In this document: positions 13,101 to 25,727 of the stretch, piece by piece | Position numbering within the stretch: position 1 is the first letter of the stretch | Layout: the number at the start of each line of letters is the position of its first letter | Source of the DNA: Xiphophorus maculatus | Lineage: Eukaryota; Chordata; Actinopteri; Cyprinodontiformes; Poeciliidae | Direction: 5' to 3' | Length of the DNA: 64,000 nt | Assembly: GCF_002775205.1 (NCBI RefSeq) | Contig: NC_036446.1 | Span: 14,260,565 to 14,324,564 of the forward strand | The notes under the pieces: model-generated | Told to the model about the DNA's origin: nothing | Databases searched by the model: none | The model's input: only the letters and a program-made list of their open reading frames with translations | Made by a program: the position numbers and the translations under genes

Positions 13101-14872
13101 AAAAAAATCAAGCATTATTGGGGGGCATCAGAACTTCTGAGGACCCCATGATGTCTTTCGTTCTCTTCTTTTGCTAAGAGGGATAGGCAGCTCTAGTTAG
13201 CTTACGTTATTCTTTAGTTTTTTCTTCCGTTTTATTCCTAAGTTAAGTCACAACCATGATGTGTCAACACCATAACTGACAATTTACAAAACTTTGATAA
13301 CATTTGTGAAATAAATGCTTAATTTTAGTAAACTGTAAAGATTTTATGGACCTGATGAGCTACAATATGGCCTCTTTCAGAATAACATCATATAAATTGT
13401 GGTAGTTTGGCATTTTGTCAACTCCATCAGAGTTTTAACTGACAGCCTGACTCTTTCAGTGATAGTGTTGACAAATCTCACTTACACGCAGTTAATTCAT
13501 TTTAATGTATTTTACATTAATGGCATTACTTCACATGTATGAAGTATTTCTTTTTACTTACTAGTTTGTGACCACCTTCTGTTCTGTGTCAACTCTGTCA
13601 GGTGGAATTTGTTGTTTTTTGTTTTAAATAATATTTCTTTTGTTTCTTGAGAAGCATTTGTCTGTAAAAAATATCACTAATAGGGTCATTAAAAAATAAT
13701 TTAATATTTGTTTGTCAGATGATGTTGACAAAGTTCTGGGTCAGGTCCATTTAAAATGTAATTTAAAAAAAAATGTTGCAACTGGGAGCCTTAGCATCTT
13801 TACATTTTCAAACCATTATTTGTCATATTTGAATACATAAGCTTGAGGAATAATAATATTTTTGGGGGGGAGGAGGGATTAAAACCCATTTTGCCCCTCG
13901 TCTCAAGAATCACTGAATTCACAAACTGACCTACTTACAATCTGATTAATCTATTTATTCATAATTCATATTTTTTTCTATTCATCGATTTCATTTTGCC
14001 CATTCTTCCCTTCAAATTATTCCAGTTCAGCTTATTTATAATATGTAGCAGCAATTCACAACATTTGCTACCTAAAGCCACTTCACAAAACGGATCCAAT
14101 TTACATAAAGAGTTGAATGGACGTCGTAAGATTACCTGCTTTACAGAAATATTTTGTAAGAGATTTATTAAAAGTTTTGTGTTTTACTCAGTAAAACTAT
14201 CTTTGGTTATTAAAATAGAAACAACTTGACTGGTCTGTAATCTACTGCATTATGCACTTTCATAATCATACAACATTGTTATCTTCACCTATTTTGCTGT
14301 GCTTGTGCATTCCCTTTTTTTCCCCATGGCTTTTTGCTAACTGACTGGTTTAAACTGGATATTAAAACTGAAACGGGATGAAGAAATGGTCCATTTCTTT
14401 GTACATAAAGTTTGCATGCAGGACCCCTTTGTAAACATTTTCTAAAAACGTTTCCTGACGTATCATGAATGTTTATAAATTAAATAATTTAGACTGCAAG
14501 GATGAACTCCAAACACTTTTGCAGTCCAGTACCTGCGTCTGGAGAAGTGTAGTGTAGTAAAAACATTAGATCATATACAAATATATACAATGTTTGTTTG
14601 TTTTTGTGTTTTTCTTTTTCCAAGTGATTGTGTCCCTAAATGATCTCAGGTCTGTGTACAGAAACGGTCTTGCATGTTTTTCATAGCTGAACCTGCTTTT
14701 GCCATGAAGTGTGACCTTGGCCTTGCTTTCCTGTCTCCATTCTCTCAGCCACAGCACACACCGCACCTTTGGCAAGCAGCAGTGGCAGCAGCTGTATGAC
14801 ACCCTGAGCTCCTGGAAGGCTAACCTAGCAACCGTCAAGACCAGTCTGCAGACCTTGTCCCCTTCTGCATAA
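7125..14872 (+). CDS. eif3m: Eukaryotic translation initiation factor 3 subunit M
   Basis: eIF3m is a PCI-domain subunit of the eIF3 core, which acts in the cytoplasm and helps load mRNA and initiator tRNA on the 40S ribosome. Coding exons: 7125-7166, 8516-8648, 8788-8926, 9010-9133, 9217-9311, 9803-9886, 9967-10066, 10432-10513, 10894-11037, 12252-12312, 14749-14872. They total 1,128 nt, giving 375 aa against 374 in human from memory. All introns are GT-AG and phases are consistent. The N-terminus reads [14 protein letters not shown]. The helical-repeat part follows ([19 protein letters not shown]), and the C-terminal PCI/winged-helix part contains [20 protein letters not shown], ending TLSPSA. 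The gene looks intact. Oddities are a tandem duplication of the exon 5 donor site and two mobile elements in introns 9 and 10. The unidentified minus-strand gene lies upstream and prrg4 downstream. Confidence 0.96.
9308..9353 (+). repeat. 23-bp tandem duplication spanning the eif3m exon 5 donor
   Basis: Two exact 23-bp units (9308-9330 and 9331-9353) each contain AAAGgtaactg. The exon 5 splice donor is therefore present twice, at 9311/9312 and 9334/9335. In the exon frame the codon after AGG at the first junction is TAA, so use of the second donor would introduce an immediate stop. Confidence 0.85.
11888..12091. mobile_element. hAT-like MITE, 204 bp, with 8-bp target duplication
   Basis: A fold-back element whose terminal inverted repeats extend about 60 bp, starting CAGGGGT and ending ACCCCTG. 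It is flanked by the direct repeat ctctagct at 11880-11887 and 12092-12099. An 8-bp target duplication with CAGGG-type ends is characteristic of hAT non-autonomous elements. It lies in eif3m intron 9 and is related to the element at 43862-44087. Confidence 0.85.
12607..12641. repeat. Perfect 15-bp-arm hairpin
   Basis: Arms at 12607-12621 and 12627-12641 are perfect reverse complements around the loop aacca. A further copy of the arm core (atctaaatggatga) lies at 12661-12674. It lies just left of the inverted-repeat element that starts at 12689. Confidence 0.8.
12689..13915. mobile_element. Non-autonomous inverted-repeat DNA element, about 1.23 kb
   Basis: The left end (12689 onward, CAGTGATTCTTGAGA) is matched by the reverse complement of the right end (up to 13915); about 30 bp at each terminus are alike with a few differences. 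AATT flanks both ends (12685-12688 and 13916-13919). The interior is AT-rich and repeats GTCAACAC / GTGTTGAC motifs (about 13069, 13264, 13467, 13586 and 13724), with no coding frame. The superfamily is undetermined: CAGTG ends recall hAT, but no 8-bp duplication is seen. It occupies half of the last eif3m intron. Confidence 0.65.
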
Positions 14873-14951
14873 CTCCAACATGGACCTGACTCTCAGATCT
14901 TCACTGCTTCACCGAATCTCTGACTGAAAAGATCAGTTTTTACATTCATCA

Positions 14952-14957
14952 AATAAA
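14952..14957 (+). terminator. eif3m: eif3m poly(A) signal AATAAA
   Basis: AATAAA lies 80 bp after the eif3m stop codon, implying a very short 3' UTR, which is common in housekeeping genes. Confidence 0.7.
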
Positions 14958-17900
14958 AAAGTGAAGGTGACCAATGAGGGCTTTTGTGTTGATATATATT
15001 TGTTTTATTTCTTAATTTCAATGAATAATAATATAGTGTTCATCGTTTTAACAAAAACATTCAGGGTCCCCAATTGGAACGTCTCCTCTAGCAGCTCTTA
15101 ACATCTGCTTCCAGTTACAAGACAGCTTGCCAGTGTAGTAGATGAGCTGTGACTGGGGGTGAGAAATAACCTTCAGCATGTGGGTCAGTTTGTCATCTAT
15201 ACAGATATAACAATTTTCATGTGAACTTAAGATGACCCTCCATGTTCCGGTCAAAGCTGCATTGTGCTGACGGCTCCTTCCCTGCTGTTGCAACCATGAA
15301 ACGTTCAGCTGGGTTGATACAGTGTCTGCTCAGCTGCAGTCAGCATGATTCACTGTCTGCAATCCCCCTAAAACTGAAATGAAGAACTTCAAATGTTTGG
15401 GGATTTTTTTGAAGCAGAAATGTAGGATTAAGTTACTAATGATCTGTGGCAAAAGCAGTCTAGCAATAACTCTACAACAAACTTTAAAGTCTGGGACAGC
15501 ATTTTAAAGAAATGCTATGAGTTGTTATAGTCCTAAAATATAGATGGTTCAGTTGTTGCTGTTGGGGGAAAACCTTTTGTTTCCATTTTTATTGACTTTT
15601 GTTTTTTTTTTAAAAAATCATCTATTGATCATGCTTCAACTGTCTATGATCAATAGTTACTGATGAATTGACGTTTAAAAAGTATCAAAAACACTATGTG
15701 ACTTTGACCAAACTGTATGAATTACTATCTAGGTGATACTTTTTAATAGACATTAAAAAGTATCTTTTTCTTTCATTGAAAATTCTGTTCTGGAAATCCG
15801 GAGGGTTTTGCAAGACAGCTGATATATTTATTTTTTATGCAATTTCTAGTAAAAAAAAGTTTATACTTAGTTTATACTTAAACCATGCATTATTGGTGAA
15901 CATTGTTGTCGAAATCAAAACACAAGAAAGTGTGTTTTGATTAGGACACTAATCCCTCTGTAGAAGTTGAGGAAAATCAAAGTTCATCTGTAAAATAAAA
16001 ATAAAGTGTCTTCATTTCTCTACAAACTCAAGCATTTTCTGTAAACCTGAAACATGCTTCCAGATATAGTCTTTCTATGAGTCATCATGCTATTAATAGG
16101 TTTCTTTCTGACGAACAGCATCACATTTGCGTTTGTGTCGAGTCATCCAAGTTCTTTCCCCTGTGAACATGTATTCCTGCCCGGAACTATTGGAATAATT
16201 CCTCTCCATTTATTAGTTTTGCCAGAAACCGTACTCTTGATGTCATGTTACTAACGTTCTGTTGGATTAAGGTCCGGAGGGGCTGGGCTGATCCGCCATG
16301 TTAATCACAATGTTAGGAGATGTCATAAACACTCGAGGGTATTTCCTTCTCAGCATAAGGCAACATGACCTCTTCAAATATTTCAAACTGATCCAAAATC
16401 TGTGGAGTATGAGAAACATATCATGCCTGACCTGTCTTAACAGTCAGGCTTGAATGAAGTATATGGAGGTCATTTGACAAACTAAGAACTAGACTGTACT
16501 GTGTGGAAAGTGTTTGCCTTCGCCTCTAACCACATGGTTTTAACAAAATGTCTGACCTCACTGGTTTAACTACATACTGCTATCAGTTTGATCAGGCCCT
16601 TTCGGTTAATGATTCAGTCACACACAACCAGCAGCATGTTGGTTCTGTCACTGTAGTAAACCTAATTTCTTCCCAACACAGTGATCTGGTTAGAAAAGTT
16701 GAACTGGCTTTACTTCGACCTCAACCATAGATGTTCTATGCAGCACTTTAATTCAGAAGTGAGCCACTTGACAAATGCAGCAGAGAAATAATTTGTAGCA
16801 CCACACTAGAGCCACAGGGAAGCACAGTGTGATCAGATCACCTCTCTGAGTACTTCTGGCTTTAGAAAGATTAAGGAACAGTAGAGATCAGTTTGCTTGT
16901 TTGGGGAGGAAAATGGTATCAGGAAAGATGTTGCTACTTTTATTTCAAGCCGTTTCTTCATGTTGCTGCCAAGTTTGGCCCTGAGAGTTTTGGGGTTTTT
17001 GCACTGATGGAGATAAAAAAAAAAAAACTGGACTAGATACAATAAATGTTTCGTCAGTAAGAGGTCATTCAAGCAAATGTTTCTTCAATATGTTTAATGT
17101 CAGTGAAATGGGAAAAATATATTGGAGCTGTTTCACATTTTTGTAAATTAAATACCAATTTCTTAAGAACTATAATCCATTTTCAGGTGGCCTCTAGCAT
17201 ATTATGATGTTAATCTCATGATTTATGTCATAGAGATTAGGTGTAAAAGGGATTTGTTTCAGTTTTTCTCCTCGGGGTAAGTGATGAAATCAGCAGTGAC
17301 CGACGTAGTGCAGATTATTGGCGTTGCACTCTGGCTCTCCTCAGCTCTCATCCGTCGTGCTCATTTCCTTGACAGCTAAACTTTCCGTTTAATTGATGTA
17401 GACCAATGTTGGACGTCTCGGATGCCACTGATTTGCAGTTTTAGTATTTTAGTCCAGACACTGAAGTATTTCTTTTAGATTAATTAGACCATTGGAGTGC
17501 CATTCACTACTACAATCTGTTAGTAAATTGTTCTGTCATTTCAGGGGTCTGCTTAATCTCACTGCACACTTGTGTCCAGTTTTCCACAGCAGACCAGCAT
17601 CTCTACCCACTATCAGGGTGTAAATCACAAAACACATTCTCTGGAGCACAATCTCATCATAGTGACCTTCAAGGAAGAGAGCAGAGCAGATGGAAACTAC
17701 TTGTGACTCAAGCTCAAGTTTAGATTTGGTTTCAGTTTCTATATTTTTTTTCCAGCTTTGATTCAGATGACTTCTGCAGTTTTTCCTACTTGTGTTTTAG
17801 GTGTGTTTTGGTGGATGATCTGTTCTTTCCCACCAAAACATGTAAATACATTTCTGGTTAACTGACCCCTGTTTGCTCAAAGCTGAGGTCATTTACAGTA

Positions 17901-18666
17901 AGTGAGTGGTGTGGTCATAATCTAATAAAGCCAAACTTGTAGTCTTTAAGAATGAAACATTGGTAGATTTAATTTATTGCAGATGATTATAACACCAATA
18001 AGCACAGACATTTCTCTCCCATCAACTAGTATTTACCATTAATTATTATGCATTAAGACAATATCATTCGAAACTTATTGCAGCTCATCTGACAGTAACA
18101 TATTATTTTGCAATACCACATAAATAAACAATCTTACAATACTTAAGAGATGCAGACAACTACAGAAGTGGGACTCCAACTGAACTTCAATTAGCACCAA
18201 CCAGAAGACAGTTAGATAACATAGATATGTAAGCAAAAACCAAAAGCCCCACAAACCCCAAATATCTCCATAGTTACCAAACCAAATTTAAGCATAGAGA
18301 AACACAGACTATTACTCAAGATGCATTTCTTTTAATCAACTTAGGGGAGGATTGCCCTAAATCCTGCCAACTATTTCAGCTTAATTTACAGTTTTCTGTA
18401 TAGAAAGCATTGCTATAGAAGCTGTTAACAGTGCAGCATTCAGCCAAACAGCTATGAAAATGCTGACTGAAGTAGATTAAGTGCTTTGACTTGAAGGATC
18501 TCAAAAGATGCTACAGTATGCTGTATAAAAGGCATAAAACTGTTATGTTGTTTGGGAAACGTTAATGCATGTACTCATTAGAATGTTCACACAACAAGAT
18601 GGTCCCGTTAAATTAATTGCACTGCATAAAATTGAGCCACATGTTCAAAGATAACTCACGAGAATG

Positions 18667-18667
<1 letters not shown>

Positions 18668-18731
<64 letters not shown>
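18668..18731. repeat. (TA)n microsatellite
   Basis: About 32 uninterrupted TA units. Open frames across it on both strands encode only alternating Tyr/Ile and are not genes. Confidence 0.95.
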
Positions 18732-18733
<2 letters not shown>

Positions 18734-18849
18734 CAGGTACAAGAAGAGGGGGAATTAATCGGTAACAACAGATTCTGGACTCAAAGTTGTCACTGCTTTT
18801 AAAGTTCAATTGAACAATGATACATCTTTGCATAATGTTTTTCTTCAGT

Positions 18850-19130
18850 GCTTTACATGCTATATTGGCACACCCGGAAAAGATGTGTAAAAATGTTAAC
18901 CTAGTACATAGGTTTGTAGAACTGAGAATTTTACTGTATGCTTTGGTTGAATGAGAACAAGATTGTGCTTTTTCAGCCACAAACACCACAGGTGGATCTG
19001 ATTTGGAAAAAATATATAAATATGTGGAAAAGCACACCATGCCCTCTGTTAAGCATGGTGGAGCCACATGTTCACAGCTGTGGGACTGTTTTTCTACTAA
19101 AGGTGCTGTGAACCTTGTTAAATAGGTTTA
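18850..19130 (+). mobile_element. Tc1/mariner-like transposase fossil
   Basis: The stretch resembles the distal part of a Tc1-like transposase gene. Around 19037-19100 a degenerate frame reads HTMPSVKHGGA and then WDCFSTKG, recalling the conserved VKHGGGS...LWGCFSAKG block of Tc1 transposases. It is broken and lacks the rest of the gene and both ends. It is inactive, and its boundaries are approximate. Confidence 0.5.
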
Positions 19131-20331
19131 CACAAATGAAAGATTTGAAGATTCCAAAATGTTTGTTTGAACCTGCTACTGGAACGATAAAAATAAAATA
19201 TACCGTATGTATATTTTATTTTAAGACTTTTACACAGCTCTGCTATGGATGCCAATGGCTCCAAAGTGCTACCAAACCACAGCAGTCCAAAACATCCTTC
19301 GGATGTCCATGTTGGTGTCAGGTTACAGTAAACACCAGGGCATGATTCACATTGAATCATATGCTATTTGAATTCACACTTTTTAGAAAACAATGCAGTG
19401 ATCCTTCAAGAGACCATGCTGAACAGGCTTAACAACTTTCTAATAACTTGAGTGAAAACTTACCTTGAGGCAACTTTCTCAATGTAAGCTCATGGCAGAG
19501 TTTCTTAGAAAGCACCTTTTACATTTTAAAATTGAGAAACTGTGTATTATTTCATACACTACACCAACTCATTTAGATCTCTAACTTTGTGCATTTCTAT
19601 ACCAGGGGTATTTATTTTGGCATATGTTTTCTTTTCTTTTACAAAAACAAAAGTTTTTTAGGATGCCAGACATTTAATGGCTCGATTACATAAGATTACA
19701 ACAGAAATGTGTGATTAAAGCCAAAAATATGATTTGTCCCTGGGTGGGGCGATAGCTTAAAAGTATCATAAGGTTCTTAGTCAGAGGACATATTTTAATC
19801 CCACGTATTTAAAATATTAGCATGAGTATTCCCAGTTCGGTGTGTTTCTCCTGCCATCTAGCGTTCACCTTGATGAAATGTAGTCAAGGTAAAGGTAAAG
19901 CCTTGCTCTACAGTTTCGGAGTAGCTACAGAACCGTACCTGCTGGGAAGTAACACAAGTCGTTTCTTGTTAAGTCTCTGGAGCTGGTTTCATCTTTAACC
20001 TCAGTTTTGGCTACCCAGTTTAGGAGTTGAAGTTCGTTATGGGGAAGAGACAGAGAATGGAGTTTTAATGAGTGAAATCGGACGTTTCCATTTTCGCCTT
20101 TATCAGCGTCACGAACGACAGCTTGGGCCACCTACCGCTCCCTCCGATAACTTTCATTTTGTTGTTAGTGAACTCTGAACATTAATATGTGCTGCGTTTT
20201 TTGTTTTTTTACTTTATAATGAAGATCTTTGATTGTGATTACTATTTTTCGCTGTAAAAGTTTGGGAGCAGTGTTTGTGGTGTGAAAGGACAGACAGTTT
20301 ACGGACAGTTCGTAGCCTACGTGGATTCATC

Positions 20332-23126
20332 ATGTTATTCGGTCTGTTCGTGTTCCTTCAGCTGTTGAGCGCTGGAAACCCGGCCTCTGCGAGGAAGTTA
20401 ATGTCCCAAAATGAAGTGTCAGAAGATCAAGGTGAGACATACTTTAGGCTACCAACAGCTTTATTTGTGGCCTGGCTCTTGTTCCAAACATGTCCTTTCT
20501 TAACTTGTTTGTATCTGGTCAAAGTGTTTACAGGTGAGTCCGACGCGAAGTTGTTCCTGGGTCGCCATCTGCTGGCCAATCGCTTTGACTTTGAAATGTT
20601 TGTTCCTGGCAACCTGGAGAGGGAGTGTAGGGAAGAAGTCTGCAATTATGAGGAAGCAAGGGAAGTCTTTGAAAACATACCACAAACAGTTAAGTGTTGA
20701 TACTTAGTGCTGTTTATCAAAGTGCCTTTTCTAGTTAGTGTTTCTGATTGCTTGTGTTTTTTTTAGGATGCCTTTTGGAAAGAATACACCAAAGGTAAGA
20801 AATACATAATTAATGTCAATAATATTTTGGATATTATGTTATTACTGTTTTGGCTTGAGTTAAGATTGCTCATTTGAGTGTAGCACATACAATAGATCTT
20901 AAATTGGGTATTAAATATGCATATTAGTTAAATTACTATAGACCATATCGACCACTATATGTCAGCAAAATGTTTCCAGTATGATTCTTGGTATGTGTAA
21001 TACATGATCCACCTTAGCTTGTGGTGGTTTGAGGCAAATTTGCAACATCGGTCCAAAAGTGGGTATAGCTCACTTAGGTCTTGCAATACAAATAAAGAGT
21101 TTTGATGTAAAACTGTGTACAGTTAAGATAAAAAATTTCAGACCCCTTTATAGTTTAAGAATTTTTTAATTATTTCCATTCAGTCAGGAAGTTTGTGTCT
21201 GATAGGGAATTAGATAAGAATGTATTAGATGATGTAAAATGGCGACTTTACATCATTACATCATGTCAATAATCATAATTACCAATAATGCCAAGAAAAG
21301 ATTGGCATTATCTTTCCTATAACTGATCAGCTTTTTTGTATGTTTACACTGGTGTTTTGATCATTTATCTTTGGTAATGTGCTTTAACCCCTTAATGTCT
21401 GATGGGTATTCAGTTGTGCAAAAAAAATATTACTTGTGTTTATGCTGTCAAACATATTGAATGAACTAGAGGTTGTACATTTGAACATTACACCTACCAT
21501 TAGAGGATATATAGGTAGGATCCCAATAAGATCTACTAGACTTGACTTACAGCTCTCTTCCTGGCAACTATGTTTCCTGTTGGTCAGCGTAGTGTCACTG
21601 TGTTAGTCTGTCAGCAGCCTTTTAACCTGCAGAATGTTTTGCATATTTTGATGCGCGTGTTATTTGTTTTGTCAGTGCAGATCACAAGCTGATTTCACAT
21701 GTTTTTCTCATGACTAATCAATCCTATAATTACCTTCATTACTTGATCGGGGGATAAATGCTAATAACTTTCAGTTGTACATAAAGACAAGTTAGATGAG
21801 TTCTCCAAGCTAGAACAATGTCCTGTTCAGCTTTTAAGTTATATAGTTGTTATATACTTTCTGTGGTTTTGTCAATACACAGTGGGGACTTCCTCAAGGG
21901 TGGATGTAACTGGACTTCTAGTGGGACTCATCTGTGCTGGAGTGGTGGTTGTTATTCTTGGTGTCTTGATCTGGTATTTGTGTCGATCCACTTTTAAGAG
22001 CGGCTTCAGCCGTCGTCCAAGGTAAGTCAGCTTCATCCACACTTGGTAAGGTCAAGTAGATAGAAATTTAACTGGTCTTTAGATACTATATCCACTTTAT
22101 GCACCAGTAAAATTGGCAATGAGACAGCTCCACAGCATAATGCTACCACCGCTTTATATTGGTAGTTGATACAGTTTGGGGCCTTGTCTTTGTTTTTTTG
22201 TTTGTTTTTTTTTTTTTAAAAAAAACATTCTGATTGATTTCTCTTGACATTTGACGCATATTTGGACATGATTCAGTGTTCCAAACAGACACTAATCTCA
22301 AACACATCGAACATATTTGAAAAGGAAAAACCAGACTGATATTAAGATTCAAGGAAGATTTTCCCAAATACCAGACCCACAATGGATTTAAACTATGGTT
22401 AAATGCTTGGATGTTGAGAGAAAGATTTAAGTGAAGAAGGCTTCTTCTATACAACTGACAAGAAGAAACAAACTTAACTCTTATGTAACACGATCTTGTA
22501 ATATAAGCACAACACATCTTCAAGTACTTCATAATAACAGTGTACTTTCTCTCTGTCTCACAGAAAAACATCAAACAGTCACTTTTTAAAAGCATAAAAT
22601 TATTGACTTTTGACTTGCAAAGAGAAAAGTTAGACTAGCACATAACTGGGATTTCAAACTGTTTGTTTGAACTCTCCATCTATGCCTCTTGCGAAATCTG
22701 CAGCCATAAATGCGTGTTCCGTTACGACTAAGTTTGACACTCAGTTTCCAATTTGTTCTCTTGTTGCACTAAGTATGCCCTAATGTAAACATTTGCCTCT
22801 CCTCACAGTTCCATCCGAGGACATCCTAGGAGGAGCAATGCCTCCCTTATAATGCGAAGGTTGGACGATGTCTCCAGACAGACTGCGCTCTCTCCAACAT
22901 CCGGGCCAACTTTGGATGTAGAAGACCCTCCTGGCCTACCCTCATACGAGCAGGCGATCTCAGCAAGTGGACAACACGACGCGCCACCTCCTCCGTATCC
23001 TGGGTAATCCATGTGAACTGATACTTTTAATAATTTTCTGAACCCATTTCACAAAAACCATGTCATTGTAACTCTTTTTTTTTTTTTTTGGGTTTCAGCT
23101 CAAGACCGGGGAGTGTTCGACAATAA
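20332..23126 (+). CDS. prrg4: Transmembrane gamma-carboxyglutamic acid protein 4 (proline-rich Gla 4)
   Basis: A single-pass membrane protein with an extracellular vitamin-K-dependent Gla domain and a cytoplasmic tail carrying WW-binding motifs. Coding exons: 20332-20431, 20534-20688, 20767-20794, 21883-22021, 22809-23003, 23099-23126. They total 645 nt, 214 aa (human about 226, from memory). In order: signal peptide (MLFGLFVFLQLLSAG), a propeptide region, the Gla domain (ANRFDFEMFVPGNLEREC, REEVCNYEEAREVFEN) with its many Glu residues and Cys pair, a transmembrane helix (VTGLLVGLICAGVVVVILGV), then a basic stop-transfer and tail containing LPSY and PPPPY, ending SVRQ. The start is the first ATG in frame before the signal peptide. 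Intron 1 is only 102 bp, a multiple of three and free of in-frame stops. PRRG4 rather than another PRRG paralogue is supported by its position beside qser1 and by the tail motifs. Confidence 0.92.
22105..22450 (-). mobile_element. Possible Tc1-like fragment in prrg4 intron 4
   Basis: The plus-strand wording at about 22125-22160 (ctccacagcataatgctacc) resembles the reverse complement of the Tc1 transposase block found in many teleost copies. It is short and diverged, its ends cannot be defined, and the call is tentative. Confidence 0.3.
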
Positions 23127-23863
23127 TCTTTAAAAAAATTATATATATATATATATAAATAACAATGCAAGATAATGACTGTGAAATTAAAATGTAATTT
23201 ATAAGTAGCATCTACATCATAATACTGTATCTATTTTTACATCATAAGATTTATAATGGTGGTTTTGTACCTCTTGCTCCATTATGAAGCTGTTTTTCCC
23301 TACATAGACAGAATGGAAGTTCAAAAGTGTGCAAAAGCATGAATTTAATTTTGGGTGTTCCTGTTATAATTAACGTAGAAGTAAGAAACATTTTTTTTAT
23401 TTACTGAAAAGTTAAATTTTTGGAGTTACCAGTTTTCGTCCAGTATGAATGTTTTCTGCAATTATACTTTTCTTTTTGAGGTGGGTTTGCTGAGCATCAT
23501 GTTCAGTGTCGTCCACAAATCTTCAGTGGGATTTAAAGCCTGACAGAGATGTGGCAAATATGTTTTTAAACTTTAAGACTTTGAAATAGTTCCCAAAGAG
23601 TTAGTGTACGGGAGTTAGTGAAGAAAATTGGACACTTTTCCATATAAAATTGCTGAAAATGAAAACATTGTTACTGTTTAACAGAAAGTTTCAGGAAAGA
23701 AAAAATTTCTTTTAAAATGTGTCGGTATGGACCAAACCGCATTTTTGGGACGGGGAGCAGTTTGTTTGCTTGTTTTTGATAATCTATTAAAGTAAGTCTT
23801 ACTCCAGTTATAAAACCTTAGTTTTTGGTTCCTTTCTTGATCTACCCCTCTAGTGTAGGTCTT

Positions 23864-23991
23864 GGCCTAGTGTTTGCTTTTGGAGAGAAGTACAGAGGTT
23901 ATTTTGCTTCTGAGGAACACTGAAATATGTGGATATATTTTGCAACATAAACACAACTGTAGAGTCTAACGTGTTGGGATTTATGAGCCGT
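23864..23991 (+). repeat. Duplicated 128-bp segment, copy 1
   Basis: This segment, from ggcctagtgtttgcttttgg to gagccgt, recurs at 25893-26023 in the same orientation with about ten differences and one small indel region. This copy lies downstream of the prrg4 stop codon, possibly inside its 3' UTR. Confidence 0.9.
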
Positions 23992-24847
23992 GGATGAGCT
24001 TTATAATGCAGTTATGGTTTACTGACTTTTATCTGAATGATGGGTGTTTGATTTAAGTTAATGAAAATCTAACTGTTCCTCGAAGGAGCAGAGACGGTAT
24101 GAAGCAGTGCATAAAAGTGGAATTTCTATGGATCCCATGCCAAGGAACACGGCATATTAATCTGACAGACATGACTTGGCTTGTATGAGTTCCTCACAGT
24201 AAAAGTCAGACTGCTTTAATTTCCTTGATGGTAAAAACTGCGGTCAAAGAAATTGGCTAAGCATTTGTTATGGACTGAACTACCAGCTTGGTACCTGGTG
24301 ATTCACTGTTTATTTTTTATTTTTTTTGGGGTGCTTTTTGTAAACTGTGATTTTTTTTTTCTTACAATTTGAAGAATGTACACAGCACCAATTATATGCT
24401 GATTTCCTATTTTCCTGTCATAGTCTATGCTGAGATAAATGATCACATTTATACCTAATTTATTTAATTATAATACATTATGTACATTCAATTATGCACA
24501 TAATTTATTATGTACATTACAAAATTATGTAACTGATGCTCTTTCTTTTAAAATGATTGCAAACAATTTATTCAGTTGAAAAGTACAACAAAACCAATAG
24601 TAGTGGATTGTTAAAAAATGCAACAATTTGCTTCATCAGAACCAAAAGTTGTAGTTTGAGAATCTAGTTGTTTTAAAAGTGCAGATGCAAATAAGTTATG
24701 TACTTGTAAATACTTACTGAACTCTTATTTTCAAGACAGATTTATTTTTTCAAAATGCGAGTATTTGCACTTCATTAAGCAACTGTGTTTTTCAAGGTTG
24801 TACCAAGCACAGCTGTAATTTGAATTAAAATCTTTTCTGTATTTTTA

Positions 24848-24853
24848 AATAAA
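24848..24853 (+). terminator. prrg4: Candidate prrg4 poly(A) signal AATAAA
   Basis: A clear AATAAA in an AT-rich stretch about 1.7 kb past the prrg4 stop codon. Other weak signals lie nearer the gene (for example ATTAAA near 23186), so the true 3' end is undecided. Confidence 0.35.
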
Positions 24854-25479
24854 ATTCTATTTTAATTATGTTTGTCTAATTGTATTGCAATGCCATATTT
24901 TAGGGCTTTCTCAGTCATAAAGAAATACACACTCTTGCAGTCCAATTCTTATTGGACAGATAAATTCACTTTCCATTTGAAAAAAAATGCTTTTGTTTAA
25001 CCCCTACGTTTTGCACTACCGTCTTTGTTAGAGCACATTTAAATGATACTTTGACACAATTTACAAATTGCTAAACGTTAGTTGGTTTAAATTGGACTTT
25101 GTTTTGGTTCATAAGTAATATTTTTCTAACACAATATTAGTAGCCTAATGGCTTTTATTTTTTGAGAAACATATATAACATATATAACCATCAATATTAG
25201 AAAATATAATTACTTTGTTTCATTAATCATTTTGAATACGATTAAATACATTTACCTTAATTATATAAATACACTACCTTTATTTATTTATTTACTTGTT
25301 TATTCAAGCATGCTCATGGTCACATAGTTTTTTTTTGGGGGGGGGGGACATCTGGAGTCGATTTTTCGGATTAAAATTTCCCTGCTGTGTGTTTGTGTGT
25401 GTATGTGTTTCTGTCTGCAGTGCAACACAATCCATCCTTAAAAGAAGTTTCATGTAGCCCGCTAGGTGCAGCCATGTGT

Positions 25480-25727
25480 CCCTGCCTCAAACACCGAAGA
25501 CTTCTTGTAAACTAACAAACTAACGTGACGGGAAATGAAGGAAAAATAAATCACGTAGAGAGAGGAGACACTTTATCTGGGACACAGGACAGCCTGGCGT
25601 CGGGTTTGTTTTCCCTCTGCGGACCGTACACCGCTTTTCCCGGGGTCCGGTGGGTACGACCCGGGGCTGCTACGATGTGCTCCCGCTGCTTCACGAAGCT
25701 CCTGTGTGGAAGTGAACCTTTCACCGG
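25480..25727 (+). promoter_or_regulatory. qser1: Probable qser1 5' UTR / CpG-rich promoter
   Basis: GC- and CpG-rich sequence surrounded by AT-rich DNA, immediately before the qser1 start codon. The enrichment continues into exon 1. No TATA box is obvious. Confidence 0.5.

Larger units (their letters stand above)
14958..20331. other. Intergenic DNA between eif3m and prrg4
   Basis: There is no supported gene. Human CCDC73 occupies this interval on the opposite strand (from memory); I see no coiled-coil exons here on the minus strand. The interval contains a Tc1-like fossil, a (TA)n tract and the prrg4 upstream region. The stretch at about 19860-20160 is less AT-rich and may be part of the prrg4 promoter. 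Confidence 0.5.

Noticed and set aside
18645-19067. 140-codon minus-strand open frame
   Set aside because: Much of it is alternating Tyr/Ile from the (TA)n tract, and the rest crosses a Tc1-like fossil in the wrong orientation.
22143-22595. 150-codon minus-strand open frame in prrg4 intron 4
   Set aside because: No family resemblance. It overlaps a probable Tc1-like remnant and a poly-Lys stretch from an A/T run.
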